Assembly: GCF_000271665.2 (NCBI RefSeq)
Contig: NZ_CP010978.1
Span: forward strand, 2,634,501-2,698,500
Source of the DNA: Pelosinus fermentans JBW45
Lineage (GTDB): Bacteria > Bacillota > Negativicutes > DSM-13327
Reading direction: 5' to 3'
Length of the DNA stretch: 64,000 nucleotides
The position numbers and the translations under genes are program-made. The notes below the pieces were generated by a model. That model was not told the origin of the DNA, searched no databases, and saw only the letters and a program-made list of their open reading frames with translations. Positions 17,951 to 25,857 of the stretch are shown piece by piece. The first letter of the stretch is position 1. Each line of letters starts with the position of its first letter.

Positions 17951-18934
17951 CTATTTAATATGATTGGCTAAAAATTTATGTCCAAACACTCTAATCGTAA
18001 AATATAAACCAATAACAAAAGGTAGATACTCGACAATAATTCGCCAGGCTACAGCTACTATTCCTACAGTTCCTGATGGCAGAAAGCTACTAAATAAAAG
18101 GACAAAACCGCCTTCAGCAATACCAGATCCTCCTGGTGTAGGAGCAAAGTATAGTAAAATGTTTAACAAAATCATCCTCCCCATAATTTGGGGAATATTA
18201 ACTGTTATGCCCATTCCCATAAACAATATTGGTACAACACTATATAAAGCTAGTAAACTGATAGCTGATTCAATAAATACTTTCCCCATGCTTAAGGGGG
18301 AAGATGATAGCATGAATACAGCACCTCTAACGTCACGATAGAGAAGAAAAATCCGACGACGATTACGATGACTAAATTTCTTTGTAAGTGTCACTAACCA
18401 ATAGTAAGGCAAACTAGTACGAAATAACCAGATCAAACCAAGAATAATGGCAATAAGTGAGGCAAAACCAATCGTAAGGATATCATCTGAAAGACCTGGC
18501 ATAATCCCTGGATCATAATAAAAAATAACTGGCAGGCAAAGCACTAAAAAAATAATAGATAACAATGTTCTAACAACTATTAATACAGTCGCTTTACCAG
18601 TAGGTACTCCTGCTTTTCGCAAAAACATGACCTGCGCCACTGCACCACCTGCAGCTCCAGGCGTTAGGAGAGCCAAAAAATAATTCCCAAAGACAACATG
18701 AACAGCTTCAATCAGGCGAATCTTTTCCCCTGAAATGGATACAAGATGCATAAGACGAATTCCATCAAAGTATAAACCAATTATTAAGAAAACAAAAGCT
18801 AAAACTAAAGACCAAGGCTGAAAACTATCAAGGTGGCGTAAGGTATGAATATCAACAGTAAAATAGATTACAATACTGGAAATACTACCTACGAACAGTA
18901 ATAAGAGAATCAGCCGTTGATAAAACTTAATCAT
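17951..18934 (-). CDS. Flippase-like (LPG synthase TM / UPF0104) membrane protein
   Basis: 327 residues with about eight hydrophobic segments and the family segments LTPGAAGGAVAQVMFLRKAG near residue 95 and PTPGGSGIAEGGFVLLF near residue 266. The family includes the membrane part of lysylphosphatidylglycerol synthase and proteins linked to hopanoid and polyisoprenyl glycolipid loci. It has no aminoacyl-transferase domain. Here it overlaps the YdjC-like gene by 8 bases. A role in moving a lipid-linked sugar across the membrane is plausible but inferred only from context. Confidence 0.78.
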   Translation of the reverse strand: MIKFYQRLILLLLFVGSISSIVIYFTVDIHTLRHLDSFQPWSLVLAFVFLIIGLYFDGIRLMHLVSISGEKIRLIEAVHVVFGNYFLALLTPGAAGGAVAQVMFLRKAGVPTGKATVLIVVRTLLSIIFLVLCLPVIFYYDPGIMPGLSDDILTIGFASLIAIILGLIWLFRTSLPYYWLVTLTKKFSHRNRRRIFLLYRDVRGAVFMLSSSPLSMGKVFIESAISLLALYSVVPILFMGMGITVNIPQIMGRMILLNILLYFAPTPGGSGIAEGGFVLLFSSFLPSGTVGIVAVAWRIIVEYLPFVIGLYFTIRVFGHKFLANHIK

Positions 18935-19781
18935 GTTCTAACTCCCTAAATGAAATTAATTGTATATGGTGGTCTATGATATGTTGAGAGATTTTTGAAC
19001 TGGTTACTGAATTTAATTCAGCTTGCCAGTGATAATTCCAGTTATACATTTTTTGTAAAATAGAATCGTTCGTTCCTGGGTGAATCATAATTTCCGAGGT
19101 GCCTTCTGGTAAAGAGGTTAATATGCGTAATAAATATTCCTCATGCATATTTCCTCCAGCTAACATTCCAAAAAAATGTTCAGGGGCAACAAATCCTTGC
19201 TTTTGTATCTTCCGCCGTGCTATTTCAGCTAAAAAAGTTAGACCTCCACGTGCTATAATTCGTGCTGTTTGGAATGGATAACCACCTAAAAATGAAAAAG
19301 GCTCAGCGGGAATACGTATTTTTTTTATGTCAAAACTTTTAGCAATGTCAATTGTAACATCAATGATCCCAGGTACAATATGCATATGTTGATGACTATC
19401 CAGATGAGTAACCGCTATTCCAGAGTCCATTACTTTTTGTACCTGAGCAGTAAGTTCTTTATGAATATCATTGAGTTTTATTTTTCCTAAACAATAGCGT
19501 CGGAAGAACTCAGGGTAATGAAGTGATAAACATCCTTCATTATTTACTAAAGAGGGTATCGTCTGAGGATCACAAAGTGGTGTTTCACCTACTAATGTTA
19601 AGTGTATACCAATTCCTAATTCTTTATTAACTGAAGCTAGCGTTATAGCATGATCAAAAGCACTACCTGAGGGCATAATGGTTGTACTGGTAATGATACC
19701 ATTTACGTATCCTTGAATAATGCCTAGGTTTACCATTTCGTTAATGCCAAAATCATCAGCATTTATGATTAATTGTCGCAT
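18927..19781 (-). CDS. YdjC/ChbG-family carbohydrate deacetylase (NaxD/HpnK-like)
   Basis: 284 residues from the ATG at 19781 (AAGGAG 10 bases upstream; the longer ORF to 19811 lacks a site). The metal-binding NADDFG motif is at residues 6-11 and the THLDSHQHMH motif near 120-129, the two signatures of the YdjC family. Members deacetylate N-acetylated sugars: ChbG acts on chitobiose, NaxD on undecaprenyl-phosphate N-acetylgalactosamine, HpnK in hopanoid loci. The neighbouring ArnT-like transferase favours a NaxD-like role. It is the first gene of the four-gene envelope cluster. Confidence 0.82.
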   Translation of the reverse strand: MRQLIINADDFGINEMVNLGIIQGYVNGIITSTTIMPSGSAFDHAITLASVNKELGIGIHLTLVGETPLCDPQTIPSLVNNEGCLSLHYPEFFRRYCLGKIKLNDIHKELTAQVQKVMDSGIAVTHLDSHQHMHIVPGIIDVTIDIAKSFDIKKIRIPAEPFSFLGGYPFQTARIIARGGLTFLAEIARRKIQKQGFVAPEHFFGMLAGGNMHEEYLLRILTSLPEGTSEIMIHPGTNDSILQKMYNWNYHWQAELNSVTSSKISQHIIDHHIQLISFRELEHD

Positions 19782-19846
19782 AGAGAAACAACTCCTTATT
19801 ATACACCTCAACTATATATGGTAGCACGTATAAGGAGATATGGCAA

Positions 19847-19912
19847 TTTGTGCTTGAATAAATTTATATAAAAGTTCAAGCACAAAGAGGAAGGAGCCTA
19901 GATTAGGCTCCT
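19847..19912 (-). terminator. Two tandem hairpins after folE2
   Basis: Downstream of folE2 on the minus strand are a 7-bp GC-rich stem (19892-19898 with 19906-19912) and then a 12-bp perfect stem (19847-19858 with 19875-19886). Neither has a strong T-tract, but together they separate the folE2 transcript from the YdjC-led operon. Confidence 0.5.
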
Positions 19913-19921
19913 GTATTTGTA

Positions 19922-20710
19922 TTAAGCTTTCAGATGTTCAACATGTTTGGCATAAGCACTGTGATTATGAATAGACTCGTAATTTTCACATTGTACTTCA
20001 AACCATCGAATTGATTTTTGCTGGCGTAAAGATAAAACCAAATCCCTTAAGACATCTTCAACGAATTTTGCATTTTCATAAGCATGCTCTGTTACGTACT
20101 TCTCATCCTCACGCTTTAATAAAGGATAAATTGGGCAGCTTCCTTCTGCCTCCATTAAAGCCACCAAATCCTCAATCCAAATAAACTGTCCATTTGTATT
20201 TTTTATTTTTACTTTCATCAATCCCCGCTGGTTATGTGCACCATATGCTGAAATCTCTTTACTGCAAGGACATAAGGAGGTAAAAGGAACATCAACACCT
20301 AAGATAAAATCTAATGGTTTGCCTTTGGTTAGCTGAGCTGAAAATAGGCAATCAACATCAAGCATACTTTTAAGGCCGCTAATAGGAGCAGTTTTTTCAA
20401 TGAAGTATTTAAAATAAATATCCATTTGTGCATGCTCAGCATCAAGTTTATTGACAGTATCCATTAAGATCAATTCCATTTCTCGGTAAGAGACAGGCTT
20501 TTGACTCCACTCACTCAAAATTTCGATGAAGCGGCTCATATGAGTACCTTTATATTCTTTTGGTAAATTAACAGTAAGGCTTATCGTTGCTAAAACAGAC
20601 TGAAGAGAATCTGCCTTCGTCTTTATAAGAAACGGCAAGCGTACATCGCTAACACCTACATTTTGAATTGCGATGCCACGATCGTCGGAAATATTTTGAA
20701 CGTCTTTCAA
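19922..20710 (-). CDS. folE2: GTP cyclohydrolase IB (FolE2)
   Basis: 262 residues, FolE2/COG1469 family, which turns GTP into 7,8-dihydroneopterin triphosphate without strict zinc dependence. The active-site Cys is in FTSLCPCSKEISAYGAHNQR near residue 145. Translation starts at TTG (20710) with GGAG 10 bases upstream. It lies 3 bases after queC, so its product probably feeds queuosine biosynthesis, and perhaps folate too. No queD or queE is in the window. Confidence 0.95.
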   Translation of the reverse strand: MKDVQNISDDRGIAIQNVGVSDVRLPFLIKTKADSLQSVLATISLTVNLPKEYKGTHMSRFIEILSEWSQKPVSYREMELILMDTVNKLDAEHAQMDIYFKYFIEKTAPISGLKSMLDVDCLFSAQLTKGKPLDFILGVDVPFTSLCPCSKEISAYGAHNQRGLMKVKIKNTNGQFIWIEDLVALMEAEGSCPIYPLLKREDEKYVTEHAYENAKFVEDVLRDLVLSLRQQKSIRWFEVQCENYESIHNHSAYAKHVEHLKA

Positions 20711-20713
20711 ATC

Positions 20714-21394
20714 TTATTCACTCCTAGTTCTATAAATAATAGGATCTATTGTACCTGCTTCAGCAAAACCTTTTAAACGCAAAAGGCAACTATCACATTC
20801 TCCACAGGCAACTGACTCTCCATTATAGCAACTGGTAGTAAATTGAAGAGGAGCATCTAAGTTCTTTCCCAACAAAACAATATCTTTCTTAGTTAATTGC
20901 AATAAGGGAGTTTCTATTACTATTTTTCGATGATCCTGTACCCCAGCTTTTGTACTATAATCGGCAACTTGCTGAAAGAGATTGATAAATTCAGGGCGAC
21001 AATCAGGATAACCTGAATAATCAAGAGCATTCACACCAATAAAAATCTTGTCCGCTCCCATTACCTCTGCATAACCCAAAGCATAGCTTAAAAAAATCAA
21101 ATTCCTAGCAGGCACATAAGTTACAGGAATTTGATGGCTATCGATATTACCAGTAGGTACAGTCAATTGCTCATCGGTTAAAGCACTGCCGCCGATTACA
21201 TTCATGTTGGTTTCAATAATAATATGTTTAGTAACATTATAATATTGAGCTACGCTTTCAGCGCTTTCTAATTCACGAGCATGACGCTGATTATAATTAA
21301 AGCTGATAGGAAAAAGCTCATAACCTTTACTATGGGCTACGGCCATGCATACTGTAGAATCTAATCCACCTGACAATAATACAACTGCTTTCAC
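20714..21394 (-). CDS. queC: 7-cyano-7-deazaguanine synthase
   Basis: 226 residues from the GTG at 21394, which has AGGAG 11 bases upstream; the ORF's first GTG at 21406 lies inside that site. The start reads KAVVLLSGGLDSTV, the PP-loop ATP pyrophosphatase motif SGGLDS. The C-terminus has the zinc cysteines C-x8-C-x2-C-x2-C near residues 205-220. QueC converts 7-carboxy-7-deazaguanine to preQ0. Operon with folE2. I looked for a preQ1 riboswitch upstream and found none. Confidence 0.95.
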   Translation of the reverse strand: MKAVVLLSGGLDSTVCMAVAHSKGYELFPISFNYNQRHARELESAESVAQYYNVTKHIIIETNMNVIGGSALTDEQLTVPTGNIDSHQIPVTYVPARNLIFLSYALGYAEVMGADKIFIGVNALDYSGYPDCRPEFINLFQQVADYSTKAGVQDHRKIVIETPLLQLTKKDIVLLGKNLDAPLQFTTSCYNGESVACGECDSCLLRLKGFAEAGTIDPIIYRTRSE

Positions 21395-21546
21395 GCTATG
21401 AAACACTCCTAATTTGTATATTTTTATTCAAATACTTATACACTATAGTTATTTTATCCGATGGTCAAGATAGTCGATACTTATCCCAATACAAGGAAGT
21501 AGCAAGAAGGACTTCTTCCCAAAGCGCTCCTCACATAAAGAGAGAG

Positions 21547-22761
21547 TTAAGTTTCTGGAATCGCGTCTCCTTTGATAATAATAGATGCTATTTCTAAAGC
21601 AGTTTGCTGTACTTTTTTCAGAGGAATTTTATATTCGTCTGCTATGATTTTACAATCTTCATATTCAGGAGTTATGCTGCATATTTTTCCTTCATATGCA
21701 CTTACTTTCACTTTGACCTTACCCCAAGGTAGTTTCACATCGATCATTTCCCGCATCGCGATTTTTCTTTCGGTTGCATAATATCGTAATCCAATAGTAG
21801 ATGTTTGCTCAAAGATAAGCGCAATAACTTGATCCAATATTGAATCATTTACTAACACAGACAACATCGTGGCAGATCGATTTTTTTTCATAATAATTGG
21901 GGTGAGCCAAACATCAAAAACACCCATTTTAAGCAATTTATCCATAACATATGGATAAATCTGAGGATTTAAATCATCAATATTGACCTCCACAACAAAA
22001 GTTTTTGCTATCACACTTTCTTCTTTTATTTCGCCTACATGCATTCTTAGCACATTAGGAATTTCTAAATCCCATGTTCCTGCTCCATAACCAATTGTTT
22101 TACTAAGAAAGTTAGCTGGCATATTTCCATGTCCTGTACTTAGTGCTGCAATTACAGCCGCTCCTGTAGGTGTTACTAATTCCTTACTCGTTTCTCCGCT
22201 ATAGTATGGGATGTTCTTTAATAACTCTGTAGTAGCTGGTGCTGGAATTGGCATTAGCCCATGAGCGCATTTTACAAATCCCTTGCCAACTTGTAATGCA
22301 GAAGTATAAATAGCCTGAATTCCTAAATAATCTAAACCAATCGCTGTACCTACAATATCAACAATTGCATCAACAGCTCCTACTTCGTGAAAGTGAATTT
22401 CTTCTACACCTACACCATGTACCTTAGCCTCTGCTTGAGCTAATAATAAGAAAATTTTCTTACTATCAGCTTTAATTTTAGGGGATAATTGAGAATCATC
22501 AATGATCTGAAAGACATCTGATAGATGACGCTGATGGTCATGACCGTCATGATGATCATGACCATCATTGAGTTTTACGTCTACATAAATGGCACTAATA
22601 CCACACTTGTTTACTTCTGTAACGATTAAATCATAACCATGAACAGGTAAGAGTGATAAATTTTTTCTTAATACTTCCTCTGGTAATCCTACATGTAATA
22701 ATGCTCCTAATAACATGTTACCACTAATGCCGGAGAAACAATCTAAATAAAGGGTTTTCAT
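21547..22761 (-). CDS. larC: LarC nickel chelatase (nickel-pincer cofactor)
   Basis: 404 residues in one continuous ORF; in Lactiplantibacillus the gene is expressed through a frameshift as LarC1/LarC2, but no shift is needed here. LarC inserts nickel into the pincer nucleotide of lactate racemase using CTP. It begins TLYLDCFSGISGNMLLGAL and has a His/Asp-rich segment near residues 69-79 that could hold nickel, then EEIHFHEVGAVDAIVDI near residue 120. GAGGTG overlaps the larB stop, 4 bases upstream. No larE or larA lies in the window. Confidence 0.92.
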   Translation of the reverse strand: MKTLYLDCFSGISGNMLLGALLHVGLPEEVLRKNLSLLPVHGYDLIVTEVNKCGISAIYVDVKLNDGHDHHDGHDHQRHLSDVFQIIDDSQLSPKIKADSKKIFLLLAQAEAKVHGVGVEEIHFHEVGAVDAIVDIVGTAIGLDYLGIQAIYTSALQVGKGFVKCAHGLMPIPAPATTELLKNIPYYSGETSKELVTPTGAAVIAALSTGHGNMPANFLSKTIGYGAGTWDLEIPNVLRMHVGEIKEESVIAKTFVVEVNIDDLNPQIYPYVMDKLLKMGVFDVWLTPIIMKKNRSATMLSVLVNDSILDQVIALIFEQTSTIGLRYYATERKIAMREMIDVKLPWGKVKVKVSAYEGKICSITPEYEDCKIIADEYKIPLKKVQQTALEIASIIIKGDAIPET

Positions 22762-22765
22762 GATA

Positions 22766-23518
22766 TCACCTCATTTTATTAATAATACTCGCTAATCGTC
22801 CTGCTCCAAACCCATTGTCAATATTTACCACGGATATTCCAGCTGCACAGCTATTTAACATACTTAATAAAGCTGCTAAGCCATTAAAACTAGCACCGTA
22901 ACCGATACTGGTAGGCAACGCAATTACTGGTTTAGCAACCATACCTCCAACGACACTAGCCAAGGCGCCTTCCATACCTGCAGCTACAATAATTACATTA
23001 GCATTTTGAATAATATCTTGATGCGCAAATAATCGATGAATACCAGCAACGCCAACATCATAAACGCGCTCTACTTTATTTCCCATGATTTCTGCTGTAA
23101 CAGCGGCCTCTTCAGCAACAGGTATGTCACTTGTACCCGCAGACATAACGAGAACAAATCGTTGACTATCAGGTTCTATCGTATCACGTTTAACATAAAT
23201 TATTTTAGGTATTTCGTAGAACTGTGCTTCTGGCAGTACAGCCTTTACCACTGCATACATAGCCTCAGTTGCCCGAGTAGCTAATATACTATGATTATGT
23301 ACAGCTAAACTTTTCATAATTGTCGCTACTTGTTCTGCGGTTTTCCCTTGACAAAAAATCACTTCAGGGAACCCTTGCCTGATCATTCGATGGTGATCAA
23401 TTTTTACAAATTCTAAGTCTTCATATGGTAAAATTTTAAGCTTATCTATTGCTTCATCTAAAGATAAACGACTTGCTTGAAAGTCTTGCAATACATTGCG
23501 TAAATTATTAATATCCAT
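22766..23518 (-). CDS. larB: LarB, nicotinic acid adenine dinucleotide carboxylase/hydrolase
   Basis: 250 residues with a C-terminal PurE-like (AIR carboxylase) domain: MSAGTSDIPVAEEAA near residue 126, VAGIHR near 157 and the VVAAGMEGALASVVGG segment near 178. LarB carboxylates the pyridinium ring of NaAD and cleaves AMP, the first step to the nickel-pincer cofactor. It is followed directly by larC. Confidence 0.92.
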   Translation of the reverse strand: MDINNLRNVLQDFQASRLSLDEAIDKLKILPYEDLEFVKIDHHRMIRQGFPEVIFCQGKTAEQVATIMKSLAVHNHSILATRATEAMYAVVKAVLPEAQFYEIPKIIYVKRDTIEPDSQRFVLVMSAGTSDIPVAEEAAVTAEIMGNKVERVYDVGVAGIHRLFAHQDIIQNANVIIVAAGMEGALASVVGGMVAKPVIALPTSIGYGASFNGLAALLSMLNSCAAGISVVNIDNGFGAGRLASIINKMR

Positions 23519-23575
23519 GCTTGTCTCCTTAATTAATAGTTTTAGTTCAATCGAATATTGATAAGATTGCTTTCT

Positions 23576-23584
23576 ATTATATCA
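23576..23584 (-). promoter_or_regulatory. Extended -10 promoter candidate for larBC
   Basis: On the minus strand TGATATAAT forms a perfect extended -10 box about 60 bases upstream of the larB ATG. No clear -35 hexamer is seen at 16-18 bases, which fits an extended -10 promoter. Confidence 0.4.
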
Positions 23585-23640
23585 CTTTTTCTAAATATAT
23601 ACTTTTTATAGATTAGTTTTCTATTTTATAAATATATAAT

Positions 23641-23672
23641 ACTAAAAACTTGGCCTTAGCCAAGTTTTTAGT
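23641..23672 (-). terminator. Intrinsic terminator overlapping the HD-GYP stop codon
   Basis: Perfect 14-bp arms 23641-23654 and 23659-23672 around a 4-base loop, with the T-rich half followed by an AT-rich tail on the minus strand. The stop codon of the HD-GYP gene lies inside the ascending arm. Confidence 0.85.
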
Positions 23673-24696
23673 AACTTGTAGCAATAATAGCAATATCTGG
23701 TTCGTGTAATAGATTTACTATGCCAGCTGGCGTAGTAATTAATGGTCGTGCTAAATTACTACTGTTAAGTCTAAGAACTTTTCCTTCTATACCATTCGTA
23801 AGTTTGACATTACTATCAATTTGATAAGGAATAGCAATACGATTAAATGCTTTTATTACATTTGAATCAAAATGAATCTCATTGCCTTTATTGATAATTT
23901 CCATTGCCTCAAAAGAGCTCAGGCGTGAGCGGTATACTCGATTTGTAGTTAACGCATCATAAACATCTGCAACAGCTACAATTCGTGCTAATGGATGTAT
24001 CTGAAGCCCTGAAATTCCCCAGGGATATCCACTGCCATTGCAGCGTTCATGGTGCTGCAATGCCATAAATGTAACACGGTAATCTAGGTAAGTATCTATT
24101 TTAAGAATATTATAGCCAAGAGTAGCGTGTTCTTTAATTTCGTTAAACTCTTCTGGTGTTAATTGACCTTGCTTATCCAAAATATATTTTGTAATTCTAG
24201 TTTTTCCAAAATCATGCAACAATCCACCCATACCTAAAAGGCATAATTCATCATAAGGTAAATCCATCGCAATACCGATAATAATAGAAAACAGACCCAC
24301 GTTAACGCTATGCATAATTAAATAATCACTTGTAGAATTAACGTTATCTAAATACATGAGAACATTTTTATTCTTCGCTAATGTAGATACAATATCATTT
24401 ACATAATTCTGCAATTGTGTTAAATGTCGAACTAAACCATCAGTGCTGTTAAAAGCATCTTCAACATTTGAAATTAACTTTAACCTAGTATCCATATTGA
24501 TTAAATCATGTGCTTCACTAATTTCATAATTACTAGTTTTATCATCACGCACAGAAATAGAAAAGATTTCATGCTTTTTAAGTAAATTGATTAATTCCTG
24601 CTTTAATGGCATACCTGCTGTTACGAGTGTCCTACCATATCTATCGACTATATCTTGTGCTAAAATCATATTTTCCTTGACATCATTTAACAACAT
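23668..24696 (-). CDS. HD-GYP domain protein (probable cyclic-di-GMP phosphodiesterase)
   Basis: 342 residues. The HD-GYP domain spans about 120-300, with HSVNVG near 129, the metal-binding LLHDFGKTRI near 160, HHERCNGSGYP near 215-225 and DVYDALTTNRVYR near 243. The GYP motif points to cyclic-di-GMP hydrolysis. The N-terminal 100 residues have no recognisable sensor. The only good Shine-Dalgarno (AGGAGG) is 17 bases from the ATG but 8 from an in-frame ATT three codons earlier. No cyclic-di-GMP riboswitch is seen upstream. Confidence 0.88.
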   Translation of the reverse strand: MLLNDVKENMILAQDIVDRYGRTLVTAGMPLKQELINLLKKHEIFSISVRDDKTSNYEISEAHDLINMDTRLKLISNVEDAFNSTDGLVRHLTQLQNYVNDIVSTLAKNKNVLMYLDNVNSTSDYLIMHSVNVGLFSIIIGIAMDLPYDELCLLGMGGLLHDFGKTRITKYILDKQGQLTPEEFNEIKEHATLGYNILKIDTYLDYRVTFMALQHHERCNGSGYPWGISGLQIHPLARIVAVADVYDALTTNRVYRSRLSSFEAMEIINKGNEIHFDSNVIKAFNRIAIPYQIDSNVKLTNGIEGKVLRLNSSNLARPLITTPAGIVNLLHEPDIAIIATSY

Positions 24697-25102
24697 TTGC
24701 TGAATTTTTGTTACCTCCTATCCAGGGCATGTTCTCCTTATGTAGTAAACCCAGCTTGCTTTATGATAATTCTACACAAATTTAACATTTCCCTTCTAGA
24801 TCTAAAGAAAATATTGGATATAATATTATATGGTTCTAAAATAAATGTTGTGACATCCTCGCAAAAAGGAAGGCATAGGATCCACATAATAAGTATACAT
24901 TTTATTGGAATTACATTTTTCCTCAGGAAATATTAAACGTGAAATTAACTTTAGAACGCTAAGCGATCAATTCCAGGGCTTCATAATACAAATTGCCTAT
25001 TTTCAAAAATTTCTCTGACTTTTAATTTTCTAACTATCTTATTAGTTACCCCTAATAGTTACTCTAAAAAATCTAATAAAAGAAAATTATCTTATAAGAT
25101 AT
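24697..25102. other. 406-base intergenic region
   Basis: Very AT-rich, with stop codons in all frames and no recognisable RNA gene or riboswitch. It contains the HD-GYP ribosome site at its left end. I see no other supported feature. Confidence 0.5.
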
Positions 25103-25300
25103 TTAATCTTGTCTGCAAAAGTCTAGAAAATTATTATTTTTACCAAGTTCTTCAATTTTTCGTTTAGCATCTCTTATGGTTTTTCCAAGATTAGCAACTT
25201 TTCTTATTTTTGCATCTGTTAAAATGAATTCACCATTTGACATTATAATATGTTCTTTCAAATCATTACCACACCAAAATTGAGTAATTTCGGCTTCCAT
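25103..25300 (-). CDS. Small uncharacterised protein, 65 residues
   Basis: Starts at the ATG at 25300, with GGGAG 8 bases upstream; the ORF continues upstream to 25348 without a better site. The product is mixed in charge, starts MEAEITQFWCGND and has a Lys/Arg-rich helical second half ending in a Cys-containing tail. No signal peptide or membrane segment. No family recognised. It is an isolated minus-strand gene between the HD-GYP gene and the IS element, preceded by a GCAGGAAAT-type motif. Confidence 0.5.
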   Translation of the reverse strand: MEAEITQFWCGNDLKEHIIMSNGEFILTDAKIRKVANLGKTIRDAKRKIEELGKNNNFLDFCRQD

Positions 25301-25544
25301 GTATGTAGCTCCCTTTTTTACTAAATTCTTAATTTTATATTTCTGCAAAAGGATATGATTTCCTGCAAAGGTTAATCACTTCTAGGACAACTTAACTTTC
25401 ATAGAAACAACCTAGAAGAATAACTAAATATGACCAGACAATGCGGAAGGCATAGCATCTGTCATATCTTACCAATAGACTTTATTAGTTTCACAAAGCT
25501 ATACTAAAAATATCCACAAAAATAATTTAAAATGAGGCGATATT

Positions 25545-25688
25545 TTGAGACGTTTTAATCGCACTATTGATTGGGCTGTCAAGTGGAGTAAAAATTTCTA
25601 TCCGGATCGCACGAATGAATGGGATAAGCAACAACAAGCCTTGAAGAATCTGAAGACAATCGATATATTACTACATAAGAAATTATAA
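25545..25688 (+). CDS. Small plus-strand ORF truncated by the IS element
   Basis: A TTG at 25545 with GAGGCG a few bases upstream opens a 47-residue basic, Trp-rich ORF starting MRRFNRTIDWAVKWSKNF. Its TAA stop is formed by the last T of the flank and the first two bases of the IS. Joining the flanks across one copy of TTAT restores the frame for eight further codons to a TAG at 27580 region, so the native protein was probably 55 residues. Function unknown. Confidence 0.45.
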   Translation: MRRFNRTIDWAVKWSKNFYPDRTNEWDKQQQALKNLKTIDILLHKKL

Positions 25689-25689
25689 G

Positions 25690-25740
25690 GGCGTGTCGCA
25701 AAACGTTTTTTGAAAAAACGCAATGCGACACGCCTTTTTT
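25690..25740 (+). terminator. Terminator at the left end of the IS
   Basis: Stem with outer arms GGCGTGTCGC and GCGACACGCC and an inner arm CGTTTTTT/AAAAAACG, followed by six T on the plus strand. It would stop plus-strand transcription entering the element from the flanking ORF. Confidence 0.75.
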
Positions 25741-25857
25741 GAGCAAAAAGGAAGGAAAAACAGTAGGAAGAATGAAAAAAAGGAGACAAGAGCCAGTTTA
25801 TGGACACAACAAAATAGAGGAAGCCTCTTCCCCTAAGAAAAACTCGATATGAATTGG

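Noticed and set aside
21395-21546. preQ1 riboswitch before queC
   Set aside because: The region lacks the conserved preQ1 core; only short unrelated repeats are seen.
24697-25102. Cyclic-di-GMP riboswitch before the HD-GYP gene
   Set aside because: No GEMM core elements are found on either strand.
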